DNA of 64,000 nucleotides from Coenobita brevimanus (GCA_032717465.1 CM064681.1:13789954-13853953), one strand, 5' to 3'; shown: positions 13,451 to 26,485, numbered from the stretch's first letter. Notes: generated from the sequence alone by a model not told the origin. Program-made: numbers and translations.

Positions 13451-14030
13451 AGGGCGACCTCGAATGTACGTCGTAGCACTGACTGCTAGGCAGAGAGAGT
13501 AATTGTAACATAATAAAATTTTTGTCTCATTGACATTTTTGATGCTCCACCTCAATTGGTTTTGCAGGTACAGCAATGGGTGTAGCAGTTTTGCTGTGCG
13601 GGCCAGCTGATCATCTGCCGCACGCTGCCGCCTCTTCTCCTCTGCCTTCGTCGTCGCCATATTATTATTTACTGTGTCATTTTACACGTAGGTACAGTTA
13701 CACTACAACTGTCACACCTACACCGTGTATTACATACACCACGCTACACAACAATTAGTTGTCAGTGTAAATGTAGCGAACTTTCGCTCAGTTTGACCTG
13801 AGTACAGGATTTTCACTGTCGTCACGGAGTTTTTCCCTCAAGCTTGCTTCTATTAACGTAAATACGAGGTTTTTTCGCTCATTGGCGATAGTGATTTTCT
13901 CCTGTAGCAGGATAGCACACACACCACAGCATGAATCTTGTGTGAATGAGTTAGGATATGTACATATATATATATATATATCCACAAATTTTTTCCCATA
14001 AGGAAAAAATTTAATTTTGTAGGGGCGTAA
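13451..14030 (+). other. Non-coding 3' interior of element B
   Basis: No coding motif. A short (TA)n (13966-13981) and a purine-rich stretch ending TAGGGGCGTAA just before the 3' LTR (14031), the latter a candidate polypurine tract. Confidence 0.5.
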
Positions 14031-15084
14031 TGTCACGAATCAAATTCGCGACATTTCCCTTTTGTGAGAAGCCACGAACTATTAGTGGAAAACTCACTGT
14101 GTATTGCTCAGTTAACCGTTTCTCTCTCCATTTCGGTGGTATACTTTTCAAAACATTCGTCACTGTTTCAAAAGTGACTTATTTAATGCACGTCACTAAG
14201 TGCTCTACTGAGCGATACTATTGTTTCTTTATTGTTCGCCCCTGCTTGCCTCAACCGTTAGCCACGCCTTCTTCCGGTGGCTTGTGCGTCCTGGCCATAC
14301 ATCGTATTTTGAAGGCAGTCCAGTGTTTGCTCTGACGGAGAGAGGTTCTGTGCTCCAGAAGTGTGAGAGAAGAGGTCAACTAGCACCCAGACTCCACCAG
14401 ACCACAGTTCTCCAGTGCTCCCACCCTTGGTGATACACAGCATTCATTGACCAGTATTTCTTTTCGTTTTCCTAGTTTTAAGAGCTTAGTTAAGGTATTT
14501 TTCCTAGACGTAAGAATTTAGCTCTTGTGTGAGTGAGTGCGATCTCATTACTTTGATTTTGAATTGTAACGTTAAATTTATTTTGTAATCAATAAATTTA
14601 ACTTCTTTTTCTTGAGCTTAATGTAATGTAAACTCTTGTTTCATTTCTCCGTAATTAAGCTTATATCTCATAGCTCCTAGCTTGCATAAACGTTTGCCAT
14701 TCATAACTGGTACTTAGGCCAGTCTTGTTGTATCAAGCTTAAAATCCGTTGTGCCTCCTAGGAGGTAAGCATCAGCAAGAACCTGATATTATTATTAGTA
14801 TTAGTTATTTATTGTCAGGGGTGAAGTAACTTTCGAGAGGCTAACAGTACTAGTAATCAGCATTTGTGAGTAATTAGTCTCTGCTGTGTACTGTTGAGAA
14901 AGTTTATAAATTCTCGTTCTCAGAGAATCGTGCGAAGCAAGTCAGCGTAAAGTAATCGTTGCTTGATTTAGTAAGATAATCATTGTCCTTGTTCGTCAAT
15001 AATATTGAATATTATTATCAATTAAATAATATTTAGCATTTATTTTAAAAACCCCGTTATTTATTTTTAAAACCCCCCGTGACA
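14031..15084 (+). repeat. 3' LTR of element B
   Basis: 1054 bases, starting TGTCACGAATC and ending CCCCCCGTGACA, followed by the target duplication AAGAT. It is nearly identical to 9238-10297. Differences include a GAGT unit lost near 14535 and single-base changes. Confidence 0.92.
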
Positions 15085-15983
15085 AAGATTAATACATCAT
15101 CAATATAAACAACACACCCTGCCAAACCCTCTGTTACAACATTCATGAGCTTCTGAAAAGTGTTTGGTGCATTCTTCATACCATATGGCATTACAGAACA
15201 TGCAAAAGTCTTTCCTAGTGTTACAAAACATGAAATCTCCCTAGCACATTCAGTCATAGGTACTTGCCAGTATCCCTTTAACAAATCAAACTTACTTATG
15301 TACCTAGCCTTTCCGATCTTATCTATGCAATCTTCCACGCGAGGGAGAGGGTAAGTGTCTGTTTTGGTTATCTGATTAACACGTCTGAGGTCGATGCAGA
15401 GCCACTGTGACCCACCTGGGTTAGGGACTGGAGTGACAGGAGAACTCCACTTGCTCTGACAGGGCTCAATCATCTTGTGGTCCAACAGGTAGCCAAGCTC
15501 CTTCTGGATGAGAGGAACTTTCACTGGGTTCACACGGTAAGGAGGCAATTTAATTGACTTTGCGTCTCCAACATCGACATCATGCATCAACGCAGTGGTT
15601 CGTCCTGGAGTGGCACGGAACACTTGCGGGTACTCCTGCAGTAATGCCGAAAACTCCTGCCTTTCCTCGGCAGCTAAATGAGAAAGCTTAGTCTGGAGAT
15701 CATTCATGATATCAGGATTCTTCCCCAAACTATCACTCAGGCTCATGCTGCATGGGAGAACTTCACTTGCAGACTCGGGTGGAACAGCTACAGTGCAGAC
15801 TGGATTATTTTCGTCCCGCCTGTGATATAACTTTAGCATGTTGATGTGACAAAGTTGCTTGTTCTTTCTACGATCTGGTGTGGCGATGACATAGTTGACA
15901 TCACTGAGTTTCTTCTCCACGAAATAAGGACCACTAAACTTGGCTTGAAGAGGTTGCCCATGCACCGGTAGCAGAATCAAAAC
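15085..15983 (-). pseudogene. Copy A reverse transcriptase, N-terminal part
   Basis: Reading from 15983 down: the end of the integrase GPY/F module (SGPYFVEKKLSDVNYVIA; HINMLKLYH), a linker, then RT with LPPYRVNPVKVP, IDLRRVNQITKTDTYPLPRV, FDLLKGYWQVPMTE, MPYGMKNAPNTFQKLMN and the catalytic YIDDVLIF. Element B enters immediately after that codon run. A stop (TAG in place of an AAG codon near 16018) separates this segment from the upstream integrase. Known role of the family: synthesis of element cDNA. Confidence 0.88.
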
Positions 15984-16960
15984 CTGATCTCCTGGCTGAA
16001 AGTGGCGTAACCTGGACTACTTATCATACCAAGTCTTCATCTTCTCCTGAGCAGCTCCTAAATTCTCTCTCGCCAGCTGTAAAGCAGTGGACAGCCGTTC
16101 TTTGAACTTCATCACATACTCCAGCAGGTTGACGTCATCTTCCTCCGACAGCCAGCATTCCTTGAGTAGCTTAAGGGGTCCTCTTACTTCATGACCAAAC
16201 AGTAGTTCAAAGGGTGAGAAGCCCAGTGATTCATTTGGAGATTCTCTTGTGGCAAATACAACGAAAGGAAGACCTTTATCCCAGTCTTTCTAATGTTCCA
16301 AACAGTATTTCCTGAGCATCGATTTGAGTGTTTGATGATATCTCTCCAACGCACCCTTGGGTCTGGGGATGGTATGCTGAAGACGTGATCTGGGTGATGC
16401 CCAACTCTTTCAGAGACTGCTTGAAAACATTTGACATGAAATTACTTCCCTGGTCTGACTGTACCTCCTTGGGGAGACCAAACTTGGTGAAGAAGCCTAG
16501 CATTTCCTTAATCACGTTCTTCACTGAGATATTTCTAAGTGGAATGGCTTCAGGATAATGAGTAGCCATATCAATCAGGGTCAACGCATAAGAAAATCCT
16601 GAAGAAGTCTTAGGAAGAGGGCCCACAATATCCACCAACACACGGGTGAATGGTACCTCAAAAGGAGGAATGGGAACTGGAGGTGCAACCTTTTCGGTCT
16701 GATTACACTTCCCCACAACTTGAGGTGTGACAAGACTTACAATACCAGGAAACATCTCTGAAGATACCTGGCCAGTAGAAGTGTTTCAAAATGCGTGCCA
16801 CAGTCTTCCTCACTCCAAGGTGTCCTACCAAACTGGAATCATGAGCCACTCTAATGATATCCTGCCTACAAACACGAGGGATGACAACTTGATGTACAAC
16901 CTCCCATTCACAGTCGGCTGATGCTGTTGGGGGTCTCCACTTTCTCATAAGTACTCCTGA
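15984..16960 (-). pseudogene. Copy A integrase
   Basis: It catalyses insertion of element cDNA into the chromosome. The H2C2 zinc-binding part is AHDSSLVGHLGVRKTVARIL, FYWPGIFRDVSWYCKSC (16930-16720). The catalytic core has VDIVGPLPKTSSGF (first Asp), SDQGSNFMS (second Asp) and AYHPQTQG, with the Glu in the shifted frame that follows. The C-terminal basic segment and GPY/F module continue into 15983. Frameshifts lie near 16715 (before VVGKC) and near 16360 (after HPQTQG), and a stop is near 16018. Integrase precedes RT here, unlike most Ty3/gypsy elements. Confidence 0.88.
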
Positions 16961-18890
16961 CTTTATATAATAACAAGTAGAAGCACCAGCTGACTCTTCC
17001 TCTGCAAGACGAGTTAGCTAGACCTTTCAACTCAGGGTCAGCAACCTGCAACTCAACCAACTCTTGACGAGACAAATTATCAACACTACGGGGTACTGCC
17101 TCATCTGGTGAGTGGTCCAAATTAGCAAGAAAAGTGTCTGCTAGGATAACATCATCATCATTATCCTCTAAGTCACCAGTAACTTTAGACTTAGCTCTAG
17201 TGACAGCACATGCAGAGAACACGTCAGGGATATCACAATCCTGGGTCGCAGTCACTGGTTCACTAGACAACTGAGGAGATGGACACACTTGACTTCCACC
17301 AATATCATTTCCAAGTAAGAAAGTTACACCTGACATTGGGAGTGTCTCAACCAACCCAACCATAACGGAACCATGAACAAAACCAGACTCTAAATTCACT
17401 CTGCACAGAGGGACAGAGAAGTAATTATTCCCTACACCTTGTAAGATTACAGTTTCATCAGAGGAATTAACATTAGAGCCTAGAACACTGGTCAGCATAA
17501 GGGATTTGCAAGCACCTGTATCACGATATATTTTAACTGATTTCCTGTCTTTACTGTCCAGAGGACTGACAAAACCATCAGACAGGAAATTAGCGCTTGA
17601 ACTCTTGAGAGTGTCACCCACGTTACTGCTCAAAAGAGGAGCTTCATCATGAGAATTTAATTTACCCCTCAAAGCAGGTTCAGTTAACTTGGTTAAAGAA
17701 TTCTGGGAACTCTCAAGGGTGGACACCAGACCAATTGACTGAATATTTAAAGACTCCTTTTTGTTCACATCACGCTGTCTCCTGAAACATTTCTCCGTAG
17801 TATGACCAAGCTTACTACAATAAGTACATTTACTTTTCTGAAATCTAGAGGTGGAGCTGGTATTTACTTCCTGAGAAACATCATCTATATTCTCTTTCCT
17901 GTTTCCTGTACTCTGAGTAGAGGCAACGTACTTACTCTCAGCTTTCCTTTTTTCTTTAGAATATCTCTTGTAAGTGAGAACATATTCATCAGCTAAAACT
18001 GCAGCATCAGACAAATTATCTATTCTTTTCTCATCAAGACATAGGCTTACATCTTTATTAATACATCTTTTCAAGTCCACCAGCAAAATCATCTGCTTAA
18101 ATTTATCAAAATCAGAATCCACGTTCTTAGAATTTAACCATTGCTCTAACAGATCTTCTTCGATTTTTGCATACTCAACATGGGATTGCTTATCTTGCTT
18201 ATAAGTTGTCCTAAATTTTACTCTATAGGCTTCAGGAACAAGCTCATAGGCCTTAAGAATCAAGCTCTTAACTACATCATAATTATCACATTGATCCTGA
18301 GGCAAAGATGCATAAGTTACTTGAGCTTTACCGGTGAGAACAGTCTGTAGGAGTACTGGCCAATACTTTTTGGGCCAATTAAAACCTGTAGCTACCCTCT
18401 CAAACAACTGAAAATACTTTGTTAAATCAGATTCATTAAAAGGAGGGACAAGTTTAACATTTTTAGCCACATGAAAATCATCAGAGCTAGATGATCCAGT
18501 TTCACCTTGTTTCATGCGATACTCATGGTCTGCCTGAATCCTAGCAAGTTCAACTTTTGCCTGAAACTCAGCCTCCTTAGCACGAGCCTGAAACTCAGCC
18601 TCCTTAGCACGGGCCTGAAACTCAGCCTCCTTAGCACGAGCCTCCTGCAGGGCTAGCTGTAACTTAGCTATTTCAATCTGCGTTTGCTCATCTGGAGGAA
18701 TTACATTAAACAAGCTTTCATTAATCATGTCAACAATTTGATCTTTAGAATGATGATAACGAACAGCAATTCCCAATTGTTGAGCAACAAGCTTAAATTC
18801 ATTCTTTGTTCTGTTTTCTACATCACACACTGTTTGCACATTTGACAAAAAATCTTTGGCTTCATCAAGCGTAGTAATAGTAGACATCAT
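16950..18890 (-). pseudogene. Copy A gag-protease
   Basis: A long open frame, starting at MMSTITTLDEAKDFLSNV (ATG at 18890), encodes about 640 residues before a frameshift near 17010. Gag begins with about 80 residues and then a Glu/Ala-rich coiled-coil-like stretch with three ARAKEAEFQ repeats, followed by capsid-like sequence (VPPFNESDLTKYFQLFERVA). A CCHC zinc knuckle CTYCSKLGHTTEKC lies at about 17830-17790. The aspartic protease motif is IYRDTGACKSLML (about 17530-17490), with VTFLLGNDIGG downstream. This is the longest intact gag-protease frame of the three copies, so it is the best reference for the family. Confidence 0.9.
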
Positions 18891-18948
18891 GAATAAATCA
18901 CAGTCACAAAATATCAAGCAATATCCTTATGATACTATCCTGAATATC

Positions 18949-18966
18949 CTGATAAGAGGTCGCCAA
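18949..18966 (-). promoter_or_regulatory. Primer-binding site of copy A
   Basis: On the minus strand TGGCGACCTCTTATCAGG follows the 5' LTR after a six-base spacer, the same position and sequence as in copies C (26486-26503) and D (about 39134). Confidence 0.65.
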
Positions 18967-18971
18967 ATTTA

Positions 18972-19785
18972 TGTTACGGAACAGAGAGAGATAATGAACA
19001 CTTCAAGTGAGAATACTATAATCACTACTGTCCCGCAAAGTTCCAGGTTCAAAACAAAAGAGTTAGGTAAAATTACAAGTTAAAGTTTGATGCTCAAACT
19101 AACAACTAAACATTCAGGACTCATAAGGATAATGTAATGGCAGAAAACAGGTTAAATATATGGTTAACTGCAATAGCCTCTATTAACACGAAATTAGCAA
19201 GAGTAAATTTATCTCTCAGCCCTGATAAAATGAGAAAACCGGATAATGTTCAGTTAATGCAAGATATATTATTACAGATACAAAATATTATTAACAATTA
19301 CTGACAGTAAAACTTTACACATCACAAAAACCTCACCAGGCCCACGAACCAACACCCTATGCTATACAGTACAAGGAAAAAATGTAACAACACCTATACT
19401 CAAATTACACAGCAGCTAGATGGTTGGAGACTTCCTGAGCACTCACAAATATACACTATACAGGGAAGGACAGAGACGTGAACAAAATGAGGAGTAGATC
19501 TAAGTGGCAATTAATGCAGAGAGTGAGCTCATTATATAGGGGCCGGCAGAGCTTGATACAACTTGTAAGAAGGACGCGCAAATGAAGCCATAGGGGACAA
19601 AGAGTTGACACTCCTGCTCTGAACAACAGAAAGAAAGACTTACTCTACCATAAGGGGGAGAAGGGGGGAGTGAGGTAAAACACGCTAGCCTGGTCACTAT
19701 GGAAGCCACGAGGCGAATCGTGATGAAACATGCAGCATACTGTATGTTAGAATTATACAAAGGATGATGAAATCATAGGCTATGT

Positions 19786-19789
<4 letters not shown>
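18972..19789 (-). repeat. 5' LTR of copy A
   Basis: 818 bases. On the minus strand it runs from TGTTACATAGCC (19789) to CTGTTCCGTAACA (18972). The outer end touches a (TA)n tract. Confidence 0.92.

Positions 19790-19848
<59 letters not shown>
19790..19848. repeat. (TA)n tract between copy A and LINE L1
   Basis: About 29 TA units, bordering the 5' LTR of copy A on the left and LINE L1 on the right. Confidence 0.95.
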
Positions 19849-19851
<3 letters not shown>

Positions 19852-20021
19852 GAGGAGTAGACTGTAGCACCAGTCGAGCAGGGCAGTACTCCCGAGGTGA
19901 ATGGAAAGCTGATGACAGGGAGTGCTGGAGCTCCCGTTTCATCAGCCCTCAGGGCTAGTTCCTGTCCATCCCCCTGTGCTGAACTTTTTCAGTGTCTCAG
20001 TTACACAGAAAGTAGGCCAGC

Positions 20022-22855
20022 ATGCTCTCCAGTACAAATTTCTCTAACTATCTACAGCAAACTACATGCACAGTACACACTACGCTTCCTATTCAAAATG
20101 TACCAAAAATGGCGTCGTTTATTCAAGCCTCGGAGTCCCCAGGGGGGGGGACCATAAATGCCCCCACCATCCGCCTCTCTCCCGGTGATGAATCGAGGTG
20201 CTTGGAACCACTGTCTGACTCACTTCTTCTTCATTTCTGCAACATTCGCGGCCTTTCCTCTAACTTTCGCTCTGTTGAGCACCACCTCTCCTCCTCTAAA
20301 CCTAACCTTCTTTTTCTAACTGAGACTCAGCTGTCTGAGGCAACTGACAGCAAACCCTTTTCTGTATCCTCCTACTTTCTCTATACTCATTTCAAAGCCA
20401 AAGGTGGCTGTTGTGTATATATACGCAACGACTCATCTTGCTCTCGTGTTCCTGAACTCGATTCTTCTGAATTCTCTACACTCTGGCTTCGACTTTCCTG
20501 TCATTCTCTGACTAAATATATCTGTGCTGTTTACTTATCCCCTAATTCTACTGACTATCAAAAAATCTTCGACTATCTTACTTCTACGATGGAACACATT
20601 CTATCCATTTCTCCTTTCTCAGAAATCTCCATTCTAGGAGATTTCAATGTTCACCACCACCTTTGTCTCTCCTTTCCTTTCACTGATCCACCTGGTGAAC
20701 AAACCTACATCTTTTCTATCCTTAATGACCTAGAGCAGCTTGTACAGCACCCTACCCGTATCCCTGACCGCCTTGGAGAGAGCTCCAACATACTTGACCT
20801 CTTCCTCACAACTAATCCTTCTGCTTACTCTGTTAATCTTTTCTCTCCGTTGGGCTCCTCCGATCACAACCTTATTACCTTAACTTGTTCTATCACTCCA
20901 GAACGGCCTGTGGACCCTCCAGGGAAACTTCGTCTCTGGCATTTCGGAGCCGCGGACTGGGAGGCCCTCAGGCAGTACTTCTTTGATTTTCCCTGGAATG
21001 ATTATTGCTTCCATGGCCGTGAGCCATCTGAGTGTGCCTTGCACATTACGGTGGTTATTCTCTCAGGCATGGAAGCATACATTCCTTTCTCATATCCTTT
21101 GATTAAAGCAAGAAAGCCTTGGTTTAATCACGCTTGTTCTAATGCTGTCCACAACAAGGAGAGGGCCTACAAAAGGTACCGGAGCCAACCCACCACTGAA
21201 TCACATCATCTTTACGTTTCTGCCCGGAATCGTGCTGTCTGTTCTTCGCTCTGCTAAAAATAATTTCATTCGTACTAAATGCTCTCAACTCTCCAACTCG
21301 AATTCTTCCCGCTCCTTCTGGCACCTTGCCAAAAACCTTTCTAACAACTTTACCTCATCATCCATCCCTCCTCTTTTCTACTCCGATGGTTCTGTAGCTA
21401 TTTCTTCTACTGATAAAGCAGATCTCTTCGCACAGTCTTTCTCCTCCAATTCCACCTTAGACGATTCCAGTGCTGTTCCTCCATCACTTCCCCCCTCTGA
21501 CTTCCTCATGGCTGACATTAAAATTTCTTCAGCTGATGTATTTTCTGCCATCACTGGCTTCAGTACTAACAAGGCATATGGGCCTGATGGGGTCCCTCCT
21601 GTTGTTCTCAAGAACTGTGCTTCTGTGCTTACACCCTGCCTAGGCAAACTCTTTCGCCTTTGTCTGTCAACTTGTACCTTTCCTTCTTGCTGGAAGTTTG
21701 CTCTCATTCAGCCAGTCCCAAAGAAGGGTGACCACTCCCAACCCTCCAACTATCGTCCAATTGCTTTAACGTCCTGTATTTCAAAAGTTTTTGAGTCAAT
21801 TCTCAATAGAAAAATTTTAAGGCATCTTTCCTATCACAACCTTCTTTCCGATCGTCAGTACGGGTTCTGTCAGGGACGCTCCACTGGCGATCTTCTCACC
21901 TACCTTTCAGATTCCTGGTCATCCTCCTTTCGGGACTTTGGCGAAAGCTTTGCCATTGCACTTGACATCTCAGAGGCTTTCGATCGAGTCTGGCATAAAT
22001 CTTTAATTTCCAAACTGCCCTCTTACGGTTTCTATCCTTCTATCTGTGCCTTCATCGCTAGCTTCCTTTCTGGTTGTTCTATAGCCGCTGTTGTAGACGG
22101 CCATCGTTCTACTCCTAGATCTATCAACAGTGGTGTTCCTCAGGGCTCTGTCCTATCACCAACTCTCTTCCTTTTATTCATCAATGATCTTCTAAGCTGT
22201 ACATCTAACCCTATCCACTCATACGCTGATGACTCCACCCTTCACCTTTCCATTCGGTTCCCGCAACGCCCATCTCAGCAGTTACTTCAACAAGCAAGGG
22301 ATGAGGCTATGGCACACCTAATGTCTGACTTGGCTCGTATCTCTGACTGGGGTAAAAATAATATGGTTGTTTTTAATGCATCTAAGACTCAGTTCTTACA
22401 CCTATCAACCCGACAAAATCTTCCACGGGTATACCCACTAATGTTTAATAATATTCAGCTTAATCCTGCATCATCCTTGAACATGCTTGGGGTTTCATTT
22501 ACTCGTGACTTATCTTGGAAACATCATATTACATCTCTTGTAAAAACTGCTTCCAAGAGATTGGGTGTGCTAAGCCGACTCCGCTCTTTCTTTACCCCTG
22601 CACAATTGTTGACTCTGTACAGGGGTTTTATCCGCCCCTGTGTGGAGTACAACTCTCATGTGTGGGGAGGCTCCCCACATACAGTTCTTCTCAATCTCAT
22701 TAACTCTCCTCCTCTTACTGATTCCCTTCAACCTCTCTCTCTTTCCCGCACTGTTGCATGTTTATCTCTTTTCTATCGCTACTTTAATGGTCACTGCTCC
22801 TACGAACTGTCTGCATGCATTAGTCCACCTCTACGACAGGCGCGTAGCACCCGTC
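20022..22855 (+). pseudogene. LINE L1 endonuclease-reverse transcriptase, one frameshift
   Basis: The enzyme nicks target DNA and primes reverse transcription from the nick. The endonuclease part (frame 20022-21257, possible inner start MASFIQ near 20109) has [23 protein letters not shown] (catalytic Glu), LGDFNVHH and [10 protein letters not shown] one-base frame change near 21240 leads into the RT frame (to 22881): KAYGPDGVPPVVLKNC, PVPKKGDHSQPSNYRPI, LSDRQYGFCQGRSTGDLL, IALDISEAFDRVW (first RT Asp), SGVPQGSVLSPTLFLLFIND and SYADDSTLHL (catalytic pair, about 22220). The thumb region VFNASKTQFLHLS and LRSFFTPAQLLTLYRGFIRP follow. The C-terminus is cut by the SINE and resumes at 23195. Confidence 0.9.
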
Positions 22856-23194
22856 TGGGGGGGCGGTGGCTCAATCGGTAGAGAGGTGGCCTGCAGTCCT
22901 TACGGACCCAGGTTCGAATCCCGGATGGGGAAAGGAACAGTTTAAGGATTTGAATTTCATTAAATCAGGCTTTACTGATCTACCAGAAGACCCGCCGACA
23001 TGTCGTAAAAATACCCACGCTAATACCAATACACCAGTCCTGTATGAGACAGCCCTAGCATGTATTCAATATGGGCGGTGGGTGTTAGCACCGAAGTGGT
23101 GACATGTAAAGGTGTATGGTATGTAGGAGGCTTGCTGGGCCTTGATAGCAGGCTGTGAAGCCTATGCCCAGAGTCGGACATAAAAAAAAAAAAA
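22856..23194 (+). mobile_element. tRNA-related SINE with poly-A tail
   Basis: The head GGCGGTGGCTCAATCGGTAG.. carries an A-box-like TGGCTCAATCGGTAGAG and, about 40 bases on, the B-box GGTTCGAATCCC, so it is a tRNA-derived RNA polymerase III promoter. A tRNA-unrelated body follows, ending GCCCAGAGTCGGACAT and about 13 A residues. A truncated copy with the same tail is at 10359-10465. It splits the LINE L1 C-terminal coding sequence. No clear target duplication was seen. Confidence 0.8.
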
Positions 23195-23427
23195 TCCCTT
23201 TTCTGTCCAACTCTCTAATGCAAGAGTTAACCATTACTCCCAGTCTTTCATTTATGCAACAGGTCAACTCTGGATCCGTCTCCCTCTATCTGTATTTCCT
23301 GCTGCCTATGATCTCCAGTCTTTCAAACGCAGTGTGTCCAGGCATCACAAAATGATCGGATCTTGAAATTGGCTCTCTATTGTATTTTGTTTTTCTCTTG
23401 GAGGGAACTGTTACTGAGGCCTCTTGG

Positions 23428-23429
<2 letters not shown>
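23195..23429 (+). pseudogene. LINE L1 C-terminal remnant and 3' end
   Basis: Sequence after the SINE resumes the LINE: CCCTTTTCTGTCCAAC, then a region encoding a Leu/Pro-rich C-terminus in shifting frames (for example [17 protein letters not shown]), followed by a short 3' untranslated region ending CTTGGCCTA at the (TA)n tract. It corresponds to 57870-58045 of LINE L2 only loosely. Confidence 0.6.
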
Positions 23430-23518
<89 letters not shown>

Positions 23519-23519
23519 T

Positions 23520-23597
<78 letters not shown>
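23430..23597. repeat. (TA)n tract with a (CA)n block
   Basis: About 43 TA units, an ACTCACACAC.. block (23517-23538), then about 28 more TA units up to the left end of MITE G. Confidence 0.95.
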
Positions 23598-23599
<2 letters not shown>

Positions 23600-25023
23600 G
23601 TCGTGGCCATAAATAAACACCTATCCTCCTGACCCCGTGCCTCAGATTGGCTCGTTTATGCGCGGCAAGTCACGCTGGAGTAAGGGGAGCGGAGAGGGAG
23701 GGGCCAGAGAGAGAGAAGAGAAGGTGGATGGGGGGGGGACGAGTGATGGTCCTGGGGTGGAGTGAGGGAGCGGAGGGAGGTGAGGTAGGGGAGGGAGAAT
23801 GAAACGCGAAATCGTGGACACATAATTTGTCTATTTTCTTTCATTCAGGGGATGATATAAAGAAGTTATTATTCGGTAGATAAAGCTACATTACACCTTG
23901 TATAGCGGCGTTAGATAACAAGCTTTTGATAATGTAGGTGGTGATATCAAGGGCTGGCTCGTGAGAGAAGTATACTGACGTGACAGATCAAACATTAGTG
24001 CGGAGCCAGATATTTGTGTTTCTCCGTGTATTTTGACTTCGGGTCTGGATGGCTTTGACTTCTGCGATGTTTGTGTAAGAAACGTCCTCTACCCTTACAT
24101 GTAGCCTAATTAATTTTTGGAACTAAATATTATATGCAACCTTTGACATGGCTTTGTCCACAGTAAATATGATCACCCTTGTGGTATACCCAATACAGTT
24201 ACCATCATGTCAATTCAATAATTATTTAATGTCATCTCTATATCAAAAGGCTATTTAAAATAATTGTGCATAAAAGGTAAATTGATGTCTGTGCTTATGG
24301 GTGGATATGATAACGGTATCTCATAATCTGTTAGAAAGAAAATGAAACAATATCCTACCCAAACTCCCAAAATATATCTGTGTCAATGTCTACCGACATT
24401 GGTCATGCCAAAGCAACCAGGAACGCCTTAGTAACTAAGTAGTCCAGTGGCCTCATGCCTTGAAACTCTCATGCAGTCTTCGCGGCACCGGGGAAACAAT
24501 GTTGTTGATGGTTTGCTGGTTTCGTCTGAACAGCTCCCACTCGTCCTTGGTGTGCTGGAGGAGGCGGGTCCCGTGTCCTCTCGTTCTCTGGCTTCCACGC
24601 GTTGACAATCTAGGCCCACACAATCTCTATGGCTCTGCACTAATATTTGATCTGTCACGTCAGTATATTTCTCTCACGAGCCAGCCCTTGATATCACCAC
24701 CTATCTAAAGCTTGTTATCTGACGCCGCTATACAAGGTGTAATGCAGCTTTATCTACCGAATAGTAACTCCTTTATATGATGCCCCGAATGAAAGAAAAT
24801 AGACAAATTATGTGGCCACAACTTCACATTTCATTCCCCTCCCTCCCCTCCCTCCCCTCTCTCACTCCACCCCAGCACCATCGCTCGTCCGCCCCACCCA
24901 TCTTCCTTCTCTCTCTGGCCCCTCCGTCTCAGCCCCTCTTAGACAAGTGTGACGCCGCGCATAAACGAGCCAGCCTGAGGCACGGGGTACAGAAGGGTAG
25001 GTGATTATTTATGGCCACGACTG
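23598..25023. mobile_element. MITE G: long inverted repeats, Tc1/mariner-type ends
   Basis: 1426 bases, starting CAGTCGTGGCCATAAATAA and ending with its inverse, flanked by TA on each side (23596-23597 and 25024-25025) within (TA)n. The inverted repeats extend roughly 420 bases (23598-24017 against 24620-25023) and include GGCTCGTTTATGCGCGGC and ATAATTTGTCTATTTTC. The ends resemble Tc1-type CAGTCGTGGCC termini. The middle (24018-24619) has no transposase and no recognisable gene, so it is non-autonomous. Confidence 0.85.
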
Positions 25024-26479
<1,456 letters not shown>

Positions 26480-26485
26480 TAAATT

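Larger units (their letters stand above)
9238..15084 (+). mobile_element. LTR retrotransposon B, nested in copy A, internally deleted
   Basis: Two LTRs (9238-10297 and 14031-15084) bracket a gag-protease-integrase fragment. The 5-base target duplication AAGAT lies at 9233-9237 and 15085-15089. The interrupted copy A sequence reads CACTGAAGAT/TAATACATC, matching the unbroken homologous position in copy C, so both ends are secure. The integrase core, RT and RNase H are absent and their place is taken by a 109-base tandem repeat and non-coding DNA. The element is therefore non-autonomous. Its LTRs differ at about 20 positions by eye, roughly 98% identity, so it is younger than its host copy. Confidence 0.92.
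19849..23429 (+). mobile_element. LINE L1 (APE endonuclease-RT non-LTR retrotransposon)
   Basis: About 3.2 kb without the SINE inserted in it at 22856-23194. It has an AP-type endonuclease and reverse transcriptase but no separate ORF1, so it is either 5'-truncated or a single-frame type. It is bordered by (TA)n on both sides. The 3' end ..CCTCTTGGCC runs straight into (TA)n, which may be its tail or its target. The RT motifs look Jockey/CR1-like, and clade assignment needs a tree. The relative L2 lies at 52350-58060. Confidence 0.85.

Noticed and set aside
22861..22932. A tRNA gene on the plus strand
   Set aside because: A- and B-box sequences are present, but the block continues into a tRNA-unrelated body and poly-A tail shared with 10359-10465, so it is a SINE head. 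Cloverleaf pairing was not convincing.
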